Shown piece after piece: positions 12,370-23,749 of a stretch of DNA of 64,000 bases. The translations under genes were made by a program, and so were the position numbers. Source of the DNA: Adiantum capillus-veneris (taxonomy: Eukaryota > Streptophyta > Polypodiopsida > Polypodiales > Pteridaceae); the NCBI GenBank assembly GCA_014529385.2, contig CM043969.1, forward strand, positions 34,844,446-34,908,445. The letters run 5' to 3'. Within the stretch, counting starts at the first letter, position 1. Every line of letters begins with the position of its first letter. The notes under the pieces were generated by a model that was not told the DNA's origin, made no database searches, and saw only the letters and a program-made list of their open reading frames with translations.

Positions 12370-12560
12370 TGGCTAACTTAATTAAGTCTCGACTAAGGTA
12401 AATTAAAATAAAACAAAGATAGAGATCGTAGAAAGAGAAGAATGCGGAAAAGAGGATATGTTTTTTGTCAAAGGGATCATTGGAAAAGACATTGCGAGAA
12501 TTGTATTAGAAGGAGAGAAAGAAGAAGAAAAAATAAAGAAGTTTTGACACGACAGAATTC
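12370..12560 (+). pseudogene. Degenerate gag zinc knuckle
   Basis: The reading frame across 12442-12560 gives RGYVFCQRDHWKRHCENC followed by an Arg/Lys-rich tail. It resembles the CCHC knuckle of plant copia gag (CxxC, a short gap, GHWKRDC), with the first Cys replaced by Tyr and one residue missing before the His. Zinc binding is unlikely. An upstream ATG at 12369 (MANLIKS) may be the old gag start. No other pol domain follows. Confidence 0.5.
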
Positions 12561-12728
12561 TAAGATTAATCAGATGAGCTTTCACTTGACAACCTCTCAT
12601 CTGAGAAGAGGAAATCGAGATCCTCAGCAGAAGGGAGAAATAGAGAAATCTTCATGTTCAAAAAGAAGAAGCCATCAAACTTTTTATTTTTTTTGCATCC
12701 TCCAAACTCCTGCAGGAGCCGCCTCGGC

Positions 12729-13031
12729 ATGGAGATCAGTACTACCTTATCTATTCTTTTTTTGGCGCTCAACATAACTTTGCATCATGCAAGGCCGGGC
12801 TCGACCTCAGCTTCGTTAAGTGCTGAACGAGCACGAGATGGTCGCAACATGCAAACCCAACAATACCCATCATTGCTGCAACAACAATTGGAACCTACAC
12901 GTCTGCCATTACATGCAGCTGTAGCATCACCTTCGACTGCACGGGCCTGGCCTAAATTTCGGTCTCTCTGCCGACGTGGCAGGGAGTCACGTGTATCGGT
13001 AAATGACAGTGCATACCTTTTAAAAAGGTGA
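12729..13031 (+). CDS. Small protein with signal-peptide-like start inside retrotransposon
   Basis: A 100-aa frame starting MEISTTLSILFLALNI. The first 22 residues form a hydrophobic core followed by HHARPGSTSAS, a plausible cleavage region. The rest is basic, Gln-rich in the middle (LLQQQL) and ends CRRGRESRVSVND. A pyrimidine-rich tract and CTGCAG (a splice-acceptor-like sequence) lie just upstream at 12700-12716. A GTAAAT donor-like sequence follows TATCG near 13000, so the block looks like an exon carried in the element. It resembles precursors of small secreted plant peptides in layout only; I do not recognise a family. It could equally be a chance ORF. Confidence 0.35.
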   Translation: MEISTTLSILFLALNITLHHARPGSTSASLSAERARDGRNMQTQQYPSLLQQQLEPTRLPLHAAVASPSTARAWPKFRSLCRRGRESRVSVNDSAYLLKR

Positions 13032-13095
13032 CCCCCTCCCCCCCCGCCCTCGCGGTTTAAACATCATTAATGTTTGAACTCAGGCTGCTAACAAC

Positions 13096-13170
13096 CGTGG
13101 TCTATACCCTAGTGGTTTGACTCATGGTTCTCTTTGTGGGCGCATGGGTTCAATACCCGCTAGGAATAAA
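13096..13170 (+). repeat. tRNA-derived SINE head-like sequence
   Basis: GTGGTCTATACCCTAGTGG resembles an internal A box and GGGTTCAATACCC a B box, about 35 bases apart. This is the layout of the tRNA-related head of plant SINEs. It does not fold into a complete tRNA by eye, so it is not called a tRNA gene. Confidence 0.45.
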
Positions 13171-13444
13171 CCAACATGCTTAATCAATTTTGGTGATTGA
13201 ACATATCACCCTTTATGCAAGTGCAGGGCCTTGCGAAAAATTCAAGTGCCGAGAAGTGACCTGTTGTTTCGGCTTAGTAGGTAAACATGAACGCCACATG
13301 GAAGACTCTCAAGGGTGCCACATCCTTGAGAGTCCGTTATTTAGAGAGAGCCGACTGCACGTCACCCACGATCCTCTTTTTATGTGAGCGGTCAAGAATT
13401 ACCCTACTTGTATGCAGTGGTAAACCCACTCTCTGATGTTTCTC

Positions 13445-13450
<6 letters not shown>

Positions 13451-13478
<28 letters not shown>

Positions 13479-13480
13479 GC
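13451..13480. repeat. (CT)n microsatellite
   Basis: Uninterrupted CT run. A shorter run lies at 13921-13942. Confidence 0.9.
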
Positions 13481-14397
13481 CAGCTACTACCACCAACTGT
13501 GCATGTGTTGTTGTCAATCTTCTCTCTCTCAATCCACCCGTCCATCCCTCGCTCACTCTTTGTCACTCGTCGGCAACTCATAACGACCACACCTTTTTTA
13601 CCCGTGAACTGCCCATAGCTGGAGACCTTTAGTCAACGAGACTCGCATGATAACTAACTTTATTATCCAGACGCGGCCCTTGTAGCGCAGCATACCAACC
13701 ACACCAGTCAACATCACCTCCTACTGTCGTCAAACCACAGCTGCAACTCCCAGAGGTGCCATGCACCAAACTCACCAACTCGATCAAAACTGGCTGTATC
13801 AAACCCGCTTGACAACTCTCGACCTGTCATCCGAGCCTTCTTTTGTTTTTCCCTCTCAACCCCTCGTTTGGTGCATGCAAAACAGCAGGACAAACTCTCT
13901 CTCTATCTATCCCTGACTGACTCTCTCTCTCTCTCTCTCTCTACACAACCTAACACCGTCACCTACTTTGGAGCGCTGCCTGGCACTTCATAGGCTGGAA
14001 AACTAGAGCCGCTCTCTGTCTCTGTTCCCTAGTACAATTGAGTATAACGGCAAGTTCAAGATTTACCAGCGAGATACAGAGCTTAGTCAACGTGCGGTGG
14101 CTGGTGAGCCTCATGTTTCAAGCCTCAAGGTCTTTCACCACCTACAATCTCTTCTGCTTTCACCTTGAAAACCAATACCTTACAAGAGACAACATCGATG
14201 AGATATAGACATGTCTAAGTAGAGGGGCATCGGCAGCATCAGAACGATGGCCATTGCTGGCTATTCCAAAGCCTTGATAGGGGCATGCTGAGGTGGCCGT
14301 GGACATAGTGCACTTCCTTGGCTTGTTGAATGGTAGAAGACATGCATGTGTGTCACGCGTTTCAACTTTGAGAGACAGAGAAAGAAAAATAGAGGTG

Positions 14398-14669
14398 TCT
14401 TTCTTCGTGCCTGCAGAAGTCAGAGAGAGGAATGGGATGTTGAACGGGGTTCGAACTCCTTGAAAGCATCGTTCTCCACTTTACTTTATTTTATTTGTAT
14501 CCAAACATTGTATTAGTTTCGTAAGGATTGTAGTCTTTCTTCGTGCCTGCAAAAGTCAGAGACAGGAATGGGATGTTCGACGGGGTTAGAACTCCTCAAA
14601 AGCATCGTTCTTCACTTCACTTCATTATATTTGTATCCAGACATTGTATTAGCTTCATAAGGATTGTAT
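14398..14669 (+). repeat. Tandem duplication, 136-bp unit
   Basis: Two head-to-tail copies (14398-14533 and 14534-14669) start TCTTTCTTCGTGCCTGCA and end GGATTGTA. A diverged relative of the second half (ACATTGTATT, then AAGACTTGTATGAG) recurs at 14918-14995. Other relatives lie at 43600-43900, so the unit is part of a dispersed repeat. Confidence 0.75.
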
Positions 14670-15170
14670 CGATTTGGTCCCATAGCCCTTTGGACGACGA
14701 GGAATATAACATTTCATTTCATTTTTCTCTCTCCCTTCTCACTCCTAGTTCAGCTACTTACAGAAGCAAACATCAGCGAAGCTCTTCAACAACTTGTGGA
14801 ATAATTTCTCCAACAACGCATGTTGCCTAGCATCCTTCGGCATCGACGACAATACTGATGATGATTTTAGGCTTTTAGGTTTAGTTTCACACTTTACTTC
14901 ATTCTATTTTGTACCCAGACATTGTATTTGATCCATAAGACTTGTATGAGTTTGGTGCATAGGCCTTTTTGCAGACTATTGATATCACATTTCATTTCCT
15001 TTGTATTTCTCTTTCCCCCCTCGTCTGCTGCATTTGATGCAAGCACAACTATGACACCCCCACTACCTACAGAATGGGATACATTTTTAAGGTCTTTTGG
15101 AATAGTTTACCACGGCAAGCATTGATGGAGCTCTTCCTCACATCCAATCTTATTATATTTATATAATTAG

Positions 15171-15420
15171 TGTTAGAAACAAAACTGGAGTCTACTGTAT
15201 TTTAACCGACTAACATTCTACAACTCTAGTTTGATTTTGAACTTGCTTTAAGAAAACCAAACAGAAAAAAAGGGAGGAGAAATTTACACATTTTTTAGAG
15301 TAATTATAGACACAAAGCTTCAACCTTTGACTTAAAACAACCAAGAGAATTTCCAATTTTCCCTTATTTTCAATGATTAGGGAAATGTAATTTTCTAGCC
15401 CTCTATATATAATTTATGTT
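15171..15420 (+). repeat. Dispersed repeat copy 1
   Basis: Related to 21908-22110. Both start GTGTTAGAAA, share a TTTAAGAAA-type block about 85 bases on, and end in a GGGAAAT/GGGAAAATATA block with TTTCTAG. Neither copy is coding. It is probably a small non-autonomous element. Confidence 0.5.
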
Positions 15421-16490
15421 GGTCTTGTCTTTGATTGTTTACCATTGTTTTATTGGGTCATTACACGGTAGTCTTATGCCAACCATAAAAACAACTTGTA
15501 CTTTTCAACTCGCGTCAGTTCAATATAAACTACGGTCTTGATGTTTTGTAGCATCAAAACTAAATTTTTAAACATGAATTTCCTTTGGAATACCTCGTAT
15601 TGGTAAGAAGTTGCATAAAATGTAACTCGTTTTCACATAGCTGCATAAAGTTTTGCACATTAATGCACATAATATAGCATTACATTTATCCAGTTCTATG
15701 ACACACCATGCCATTCACTCTCCTCGAAGAACTGACCAACCTCAAAACTCCTCCAAAGATGGAATTCTCTTCTCGTGGTACATAGTTTCTAGCATCGGGC
15801 CTTAATATTCTAGCAATGATGGCCATATGCGAACTCTGACCAATACACTTGTAGCTACTTACACCCAAATCCGACCTGCTTTTGACTTATACTCATATTT
15901 ATACATTTAGTGTGGGATCACTTTATCAAAAGACCAATATCTACTGGTCATCTCAATCTTAAAAACCACCCTGTCAATTAAGATAACGCCCCTTTTATCC
16001 GCTCATACGTACTTACAGTTGTCTACTTTCCTCCATTTTGTCCTTCATTGCTTTTAAACTGTTAATGCATTTGATGTGTGGTCAACCTATTCTTAAATTG
16101 CAAAAGAAATTGTTTTTAGTGCTTTATTTTTCTTTTAAGAAACACTTTTGCAGATAAAGATAACCACCATGCTGTCATATCAATGGGACCCCACATGGGA
16201 CATGCTCACGGAGTTTGCAACAAGGATCTTTTGCTTATCTGCATTCTTTTATAACATGTTAAAATTCACCATCTCTAACATCGTGTCTTCTGTTTACATT
16301 GAATGCAATTTCTCTCAAGATGAATTGTCATTAAGTTGTACAACTACCACGAGAGCTCATGTGCTTTGGGATACTGGAAAATAAAAACTATTTGTAAGTA
16401 ATTTTCCACCTAAGAATACTGTAATTTTGTGTCAAATAGGTGGTAAATATTTATTTTCTTTTATGCCTTGTCTAGTCCATTGGTCTCAAG

Positions 16491-16720
16491 CACACAGATT
16501 CGCCGGTTTCGATAGTGTGTCAATGCTCATCTAGTGCAGATTCGCCGATTTAGGCAGCACAACACCAAACTACAGATTCACGTTTTTTGAACTTATATAA
16601 AATGCAGACTCGCTGATTTAGGCAGCATTATTGCAGATTCGCCAATTTAGGCAGCACGTCCTATTGGTGTAGATTTGCGGATTGAGGCAACACCGATCAC
16701 AAAATCATGCTGATTTGACT
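16491..16720 (+). repeat. Short repeats around GCAGATTCGCCGATTTAGG
   Basis: At least five variants of a roughly 24-base unit (GCAGATTCGCC, then ATTTAGGCAGCA) are spaced 25-60 bases apart, just upstream of the 3' LTR. The copies are imperfect. Confidence 0.7.
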
Positions 16721-17147
16721 GGCACCATTGTAATTGGTATGATTTTGTTACCTAGGTATACAAAATGAAGGATATTCAGATTTGGATTTGAAATGGGTAC
16801 ATGCTGGCAGATGTTTGGATTCGGATTTGGAATGGATATATGTTGATTTTCTATCGCGATAGTATTGAACTTGAGAATGATGAGAATTGATTATTGAATG
16901 ATGAATGTGACCAATGATATCTTGATTCCTCATGATATGACATATACTGCTTATTCTAGTGGTGTGGGACAATAGAATAGGTAGTATGTGGATGACGACA
17001 GGAATAAGCAATGTTATTTAGTTTCATTATTTTTACTATATGCTTTTTTTTTTTGACACAGCTTTCTAATCACTGTTTTTGACAAGTATCATTTGCAGAT
17101 TTGTTATCTTTGCAAACTGAGGACAGTTGCTTTCCAACGCAGAGGTA

Positions 17148-17623
17148 TGTTATGGAATTGATATTTTACTGTTTATTGCAGTTGACAAGTGGAAAAGGAT
17201 TGCCCGAGCTAGGCTATTGCAGATATTATATTTTATGTATATTTGATTATTCAAGTGCTCTTTATGGGCTTTGGCCATTTATGACCGGCCGACCAATTTG
17301 TACCCAATTTGACCATTCAAGAAATCTATAAATGAAAAAGGTACAAGAGGGAAATGGTCACTCTTGTAAGGGGGGAGATTGCACCCAGTATTTGCGTTGC
17401 TCTTCTCTCCTCTCCTCTCTTCTCTCACGCTCTCCTAGCATAGCACTCCGCTCTAGGAGGTGCGTCTGTACGTGCACTTTCGCTCTCTATCTCTCTCTAT
17501 GTTCGTGTATCACGTGATTATGTGCTAATGTGATTGCCACGTATGTCAATTAGTCAATTTTATAGATTTCAACGTGTTATTTTTGGGTATTTTGCAAGGC
17601 AGCCGTGCATTCCGTTTGTAGCA
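17148..17623 (+). repeat. 3' LTR of copia-like element
   Basis: Direct repeat of 11264-12172 minus its MITE. It carries the same TATA region (CTATAAATGAAA near 17325-17336). Confidence 0.8.
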
Positions 17624-18220
17624 CCACCTAGCATAAGCGCAGCTAGGACGCGTATCATAGCCTCAGACTTGTCACTCTAGCACAACACACCCAAACCACA
17701 ATCTTCTGAATCCTGACTAAGAGAGAGAGAGTGTGTGTGGAGAGAGAGAGAGAGACAGACTACCCTTTTCTTATCATTCCATACTATGAGAAATCCCAAA
17801 GGGATACACAGACAAGTCCAGTAGCTTCCATACAGAAGAAACTACCATCCAGAGGGTGGATGCTTACACTCGACTTCCATCACATGCTACAACCCAAATA
17901 CGCAGGTCTTGGTGGCAAAGAGGTCCTTCTATTGATGTAGTTCCACAGCAAGGTTACAAGCTATTTCGAGCTCCAAGATGGGGCTTAGGCTAACCAAAAC
18001 ATTTCGTATGGGCTAGATGTGTGTCGAAACCCATATTCCCATGGTGCTAACATAAAGTGCTCTTTATTCCATGTGCTTAGAGTGCCATCCTTCCAAAAGA
18101 ACCACCAATTGTCTATCATTCTTCTGTAGGGTGTGCATGTTGTTATGATTCTAGTGATATTGTGCTTCTCAGCATTGGCGTTCTCCTCTCTGTGATCTTC
18201 TTAACTGGAGAGCTCACCCT

Positions 18221-18231
18221 CCTTATATAGG
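18221..18231 (-). promoter_or_regulatory. LTR TATA box
   Basis: Minus strand CTATATAAGG, conserved with the copy at 5423-5433. It would start transcription leftward into gag, but the LTR now contains a 6.4 kb insertion downstream. Confidence 0.55.
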
Positions 18232-19201
18232 ATTTTGGGAGTGGTGATCTCTCTTACTAGTGGGCTGAGAGAGTGTGTGAGTGCCATGTGATTGCGGGAC
18301 CTACTCCAGTGGAGCCTCTTCTTATTCTATTGAGCAGGAGAAAGAAGGTGAAGAGAGCAGAGAGAGAGGGAAGGAGTGGGGTAGGGATAGGTGAATTTAC
18401 AAATGCTAGCCATGGCTAGAGTTAGGGTAGCTTGGTTTGGGACTTTTTACAAGGGTGTTGCCGATGGGGGAAAGTCCTAGAAGAGGGATAGAGTATGCTG
18501 TTGCCGTTACCGGTGTTTTGTCGATACCGAGATGCCACGCGTTCGTCACTTTTGAGGCATGCCTTTGGCGTAAACCTTCGATTCCTTGTTGCTTTCGCGT
18601 GTTTTGGTTGTCTTTCTCCTTTTGTCGATGGCATGGCGCTTTACGTGTTTGTGCATATGTGCTTATGCGTGCGTGTTTGTATTTGTTGTGTGTGTGCAAA
18701 GCGTGTGTGTGTGTGTGTGTTTATAGTATATGGGTGAGAGAGACCGAGGGAGTGTGTGTGGGTATGTATATGGAGTTGTGTGTGTGTGTGAGTGAGTGCG
18801 TGTCGGAAAGTATGTATGTGGGAACGAGAGTGAATGAGAGAGATTTTTTATTATTTCTACTTGATCGCTCGCCAACCACACAGAGAATGATAGAGTGCGT
18901 GAGTGAAGCAGGTGAGGGGAGAGAGGAAGGGAGAGGGTGAGGGAGAGGGAGTGTATGTGTGTGTGTGTGTGTGCACCCGGTGCCGTAGCTAACCGAGTTG
19001 CATTATAGGCTTGCGTATAGGCCCGTAATGAGGGTCGCGACCTCGCCCGCGAAGGTAAAAAAATCATCCGTGAAGCTAGTAAGTGGAATCCAGAATTAGC
19101 TGCGGCATGCGAAATATGGAAAGAAATCAAATTTGAGTGTGTGGTGGGGGTTACGAGGGAGAGAGAGGGTTCTTCTTCGGGCCTGGCTTCTGACATTGAA
19201 T

Positions 19202-19202
<1 letters not shown>

Positions 19203-19274
<72 letters not shown>
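19203..19274. repeat. (GA)n microsatellite
   Basis: About 35 uninterrupted GA units. Confidence 0.95.
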
Positions 19275-19276
<2 letters not shown>

Positions 19277-19554
19277 AGTGAGGAGGGTGAGGGTGCACAT
19301 GGGCGAGGGTGGTTGGGGGGAGAGAGAGAGAGAGCCTATGCTTCTTTGCTCATGCATGGTGCGCCTCATTGGGCTGACGAGCGAGATAGAGAGGGAGAAT
19401 ATTTGCACCCTACCCGTGCTGGTGACGAACAAGGGAGAGAGAGAGAGTTTTGGTTTGCAGTGATAGCGGCCACGGTGGCATGCTATTCAAGGAGGGATGT
19501 GGCGGCGGCAATATGCAAAAAAATAAAACATTTTGTTGTTATGTTTTTAGTAAG

Positions 19555-19589
<35 letters not shown>
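19555..19589. repeat. Homopolymer C35
   Basis: Thirty-five consecutive C. The length may be affected by sequencing or assembly. Confidence 0.9.
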
Positions 19590-19592
<3 letters not shown>

Positions 19593-20912
19593 CTCAAGTG
19601 GGGTTGGTTCCTGCGGCTGCGGCGACTTGTCAAAGCCGAGTCTCTAGGTGAGCTAGAGAGCGGTGCGGCTAACCCCGTGTCAGTAGCAAGATATGACGCA
19701 TTATCATGCATTTATGTACTTATTTTGTGTGAAATTTTATCTATCTTTGGCTGTGAATTTTATCAACTTTCAATGCCTAGATGTTTCCTATGTTTAATCT
19801 TTTTGCTATTGCTTAAAATGGTAGATTTTTATCTTCTCATGGTACAAAATACTTGTTGAGGTTTTATTGTGAAGGTGCAAGTCTGCTTTCAACCTTCATC
19901 GATCATAGACTTCATGGTTGTAAGGATTGACATCTGGTGACATTTAATGCATTTCTGTTTTTGAGCATCTTCATTAATTTGAAAGATAATCTACATTTTT
20001 AATGCACAAGAGTGAGGTGCTTACATTTAATACGTACTATGGACCTTCCAATTTGTGACTAAGTCTATAGTTGATAAATGCAATCATCTTATTTGCATGG
20101 CGATGGAGGTTCCCGTCTCAATAGGTGGAAGAGTTTTTATCTTTTTCTTTGCAAATTATTGTCTTCCTAGTAGAGCTTTTACTCGATGGGGTCTTAAAAA
20201 CCTGGAATCTATCTTATCTATACTTCATTGTTCTTTCAATACTATATTATCATGCCTTGATTATATATGCTTACAATGACCTGTGCATGTGGACAGATGT
20301 GGTTTTCTCTTTGGAAGGTTGATGAGGCTGCAATTGATGCGCTTGGCTAGACACTCTTTCCTCCGCATTGTTCAATATCAAGAAGCCTATTGAGCAAGTA
20401 TCATAAGGGATCCTAGATGTAGTGAGCAGAGCACTTGTAGGAGAATTTGACACGAGGGTTGTCACAATCAAGGGATTTTGAAATTTAATCTAAAAATCAA
20501 GTTTTGATGGGACTTCTTTGTGAAGAAGTGAAAAAGAGAAATGATACAAAAAATAGCTTAATTTCAAAATCTCCTTGACATGTGTCCGACTCTGTTTTGC
20601 AAATTTTCTCTTGTGGTTGATGGAGGATTGATGTTGAAATGATGTCATTGGAAATGGTCTTATATTCAATGTCAATAATGTAGTTCTTACTTTCTATATG
20701 GATTTTCTAGCTTAGGTTACATCTTTGTTTATAACTTCATGATGACTTTGTTTGTAAGTGTGCTCTCTCTTGTGGAATGTTGACTTTATAGAGCATTCTA
20801 GCCTATTTGATACCCTTGTCATGCTCATCCGTATGGACGTGTGTGAGGCTGAGTTGGCAACAAAACATTGGTGAATTGTGATGTCCGTTTTGTACCAGAT
20901 CCATATGGGATG

Positions 20913-21165
20913 CTCCCCCCTTTCCAGTGGACACCTTCAAATTGTTGTGATAGTCTGGATTGGAATTGAACCGGCACAGATTGTTTAACTTCTGGATCTT
21001 AACAATTGTGCTACATTTATATTATTTGGAGGTCTCCCCCCTTCCCATGTGAAACAGCTAGTGGACACCTCCAAATCATTGTGTGTGGATAGTCTAGATT
21101 GGAATTGAATCGGCATAGATTGTTTAACTATTGGATCTTAACAATTGTGCTACATTGATATGATC
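20913..21165. repeat. Imperfect tandem duplication, about 120-140 bp unit
   Basis: CTCCCCCC, AGTGGACACC, GATTGGAATTGAA, GGATCTTAACAATTGTGCTA and TACATT occur in the same order at 20913-21020 and again at 21034-21162. The second copy carries a short extra stretch (CATGTGAAACAGCT). Confidence 0.75.
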
Positions 21166-21462
21166 CTATATTTAATGAATAATAGTCAAAACGTAATGAT
21201 GCCTACTCTCGGGAGAAACGTAGGCAACCCAAAGTGCCCTTTTTTTGGGCTTTGTTTGGGTGCTTGTGTGTGACATGAGCCTAAGGATTATAGTGAAATT
21301 TTTTTGAGTGAGCTCTCGATTCATGTTATTGTCAATTCCTTTAGAGATTGTAGTCACTTTGAAGCCTGCCAAAGTTAGTGGCTCTTGAAATCTAATTGCA
21401 GAATCAATACTAATAAACTTTTGCAATCAACACTATGGTTTTTTATTCATCAAGATTAGATT

Positions 21463-21940
21463 TCAAGGCGAGAACTTGCCATGGCTATCTAATGAAATGA
21501 AATTGAGAAAATATTCAGCAATTGTTTTAGCTCTTCTCATCTGCAACAGCAATGATAGCATCACTATTAACAAGATACGTGATACTACTTGTGAGAACCT
21601 AGTCATACTTTCCCGAGGGTGGATCACTTTGAACTGTTCGGCCAAACGTGAGGGGTTGTATGGATTGCTCTTGCAAGACATACAAGGATGTCCATTTGGA
21701 AAGAAACTGTCCTTACATTGCCACCATGTTGTGTGACGTATGTCGATGCTCCTTTGACTATACTTGTGAGTGATTGTGTCCATGTTTCAACACACATCCT
21801 CGTTAATGAGATTTTCGTCCCCTGAATGGAACCACAAAGCCATAGCTTGAATGCTTTTGATATCAAGATATGGCCAGTTATAATTGTCATTACAAGAGAC
21901 ATTAACAGTGTTAGAAAAAAAACAAGGTCCATTGCAATTT
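21463..21940 (-). pseudogene. Cys-containing ORF block, unidentified
   Basis: The minus-strand frame through 21930-21463 reads continuously from VNVSCNDNYNWPYLD across WWQCKDSFFPNGHPCMSCK to a hydrophobic segment (ILLIVMLSLLLQM) and stops at 21463. Clustered Cys and Trp followed by a possible membrane segment resemble an exon of an extracellular plant protein, but I recognise no family. It may be a captured or decayed exon, or chance. Confidence 0.25.
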
Positions 21941-22110
21941 AGCGAGCTAAAATTGTAGAATCCTGATTAGAGTTTAAGGTTGCCTTAAGAAACCTGGAAA
22001 ATTCACAGAAGTTTTAGTATAATTACTGTCAAAGGCTTCAAAAATTTTGACCCAAGTTTGCCCTTGTTTTCACCCGCTAGGGAAAATATATTTTTCTAGA
22101 CTTGGAAAGA
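21908..22110 (+). repeat. Dispersed repeat copy 2
   Basis: Related to 15171-15420 (see that entry for the shared blocks). Confidence 0.5.
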
Positions 22111-22172
22111 AATGCAAAAGGCCCAACTTAGGGGTATTTTGGTACTTTGTGTTTTTTTTTTTTTTGGGGAGG

Positions 22173-22175
<3 letters not shown>

Positions 22176-22203
<28 letters not shown>
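22176..22203. repeat. Homopolymer G28
   Basis: Twenty-eight consecutive G, preceded by GGGGAGGGGA. Strong potential for G-quadruplex formation. Confidence 0.9.
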
Positions 22204-22302
22204 TGAGCGGGTGTCTTCATTTGAGGGCCCTCGCCCTCGTCGCCCCTTCCACGACAGCCATACTCACCAGCTTTTGCTCCACCAACGTACGTTCCAAGTT
22301 CC

Positions 22303-22304
<2 letters not shown>

Positions 22305-22360
<56 letters not shown>
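22305..22360. repeat. (CT)n microsatellite
   Basis: About 28 CT units. Confidence 0.95.
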
Positions 22361-22366
<6 letters not shown>

Positions 22367-22442
22367 ATTTTCACTTACAGGGCTATCAGCTATCAAGGGT
22401 GATGCTGTCATTTTCCTTGCTGCTCTTTCAACCTGGATACTT

Positions 22443-22610
<168 letters not shown>

Positions 22611-22715
22611 GAAGAAGGGAGGCGAATCAATCTAAATAGATGACGCTGCTCCTCGCCATTTTATAGCTAGTAAACGCCAAGGCACCAGTTGGCTTTGACA
22701 GAGTTAGGAAAGATC

Positions 22716-22751
<36 letters not shown>

Positions 22752-23723
22752 AACCTGCATATGTGTCTCAAGAAGTTTTCATTTTCCCCATACGCAAAAT
22801 GATAGTGAAAAGAGAAAAAGTTGAAAACATGATACGTATAGACAACGATGCAAAATGATTCCACGCATACTGCCTTGACCCATCCTGAATGTTCTGATTC
22901 TGATTCCGATTCCGAGTCTCGAGTCTCCCCCTGCCGGACACCTATCCGCAACCCACTCACCACATGATTGCAAAGCAAAAGTTGAAAACGTGTTCAAAGA
23001 GAAGCTCAGCTCTGCTGACGCACATACTGTGCCCCCAATATAATTATAGAGTCATTTTCAGTGTCCTACGATCCTCATCACTATCTAACACAGCACAAGG
23101 ACTTTAGAAACATTTTTTATATATTAAAGCTTTTTATATACTTTTTTAGATTGATACAATCAAAACTAGAAAAAGTGCAATGTAGTGTATCTAGAAAATT
23201 AGATGAGGCCCTTTCAATGGAATTTTTTCGACTAGAAAATTAGATGGACGTCCATTAAAAATTGCTATATAGAAAATTGGATGTCTAACAAAATTTTACA
23301 TATACAAAAATGAATAAATGTTTAAATTTATTTTTTACAAAAATAAACAAACTGATTGATTTATAGATAAATATTAATCAATTTTTAGTCTTTAAACCGA
23401 TCAATGTATCATCTTTGTGTCACTTTTGGATCATCCACTATAATACACATTACACTAATCAATAAACTAATAAGTTTGACTAAAAGAAGAACAAGTCTTT
23501 TGCGCATTCCCATCACATACAATCCAAAGTAATACTACTCATAATCAAGTAAATTTCTTTTGACACTCTTGTCAAACCTCATGATTTAAAGTGACTACAT
23601 TTATACATTGAACTTTAATCTCCTTACAAAATGAAAAATAGCACCATCATCTCAAAAGAGATAATATATCAATTGGTTTTAAAATCAATAAAATGTTCAA
23701 CCACCAAGCGAAAAATAAATAAC

Positions 23724-23737
23724 CACTACAAGAGGTC
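23724..23737 (+). repeat. CACTA left terminal inverted repeat
   Basis: CACTACAAGAGGTC; perfect complement of the right end, after which the two ends diverge. Confidence 0.92.
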
Positions 23738-23749
23738 ACTTGAATGCAT

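Larger units (their letters stand above)
11264..17623 (+). mobile_element. Non-autonomous copia-like LTR retrotransposon
   Basis: Bounded by two direct LTRs starting TGTTATGGAATTGATA (11264 and 17148) and ending near GTTTGTAG..CA (about 12172 and 17623). An initiator-Met-type primer-binding site follows the left LTR. The insertion point lies in the LTR of another element, and the empty site is visible at 4808-4820. CCAC (or a few bases more) is repeated on both sides. The 5 kb interior contains a degenerate gag zinc knuckle but no protease, integrase or reverse transcriptase, so movement would need another element's enzymes. The interior also holds a signal-peptide ORF, a tRNA-like SINE head, tandem duplications and short repeats. 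Confidence 0.8.
4692..18433 (-). mobile_element. Ty3 LTR retrotransposon, family A, with nested insertion
   Basis: The element reads on the minus strand: 5' LTR on the right (11136-18433, split by 11264-17623), primer-binding site near 11116-11135, gag-protease-RT-integrase remnants (10262 down to 6758), an antisense ORF region (6575-5637) and the 3' LTR (4692-5640). The two LTRs match over their whole length, including the (GA)n tract and a TATA box. No target duplication can be read because the left flank is another copy of the element's own internal region rather than unrelated DNA. The coding region has several stops and missing parts (RNase H not recognised), so the copy is non-autonomous. 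Outer LTR edges are uncertain by a few bases because no clean TG/CA pair is visible at 5640 and 18433. Confidence 0.8.
11136..18433 (-). repeat. 5' LTR of Ty3 family A, split by insertion
   Basis: Two parts, 11136-11263 and 17624-18433, together align to the LTR at 4692-5640. The break falls in GGGGCACCAC/CTAGC, and the intruding DNA is a complete LTR retrotransposon. A TATA box lies at 18221-18231. Confidence 0.8.

Noticed and set aside
14440-14460. tRNA B box (GGTTCGAACTCC)
   Set aside because: No A box or cloverleaf partner lies upstream; the tandem copy has lost the motif (GGTTAGAACTCC).
18437-18940. 167-aa plus-strand ORF in the GT-rich region
   Set aside because: Composition is driven by GTGTGT repeats (Cys/Val runs) and no domain is present.
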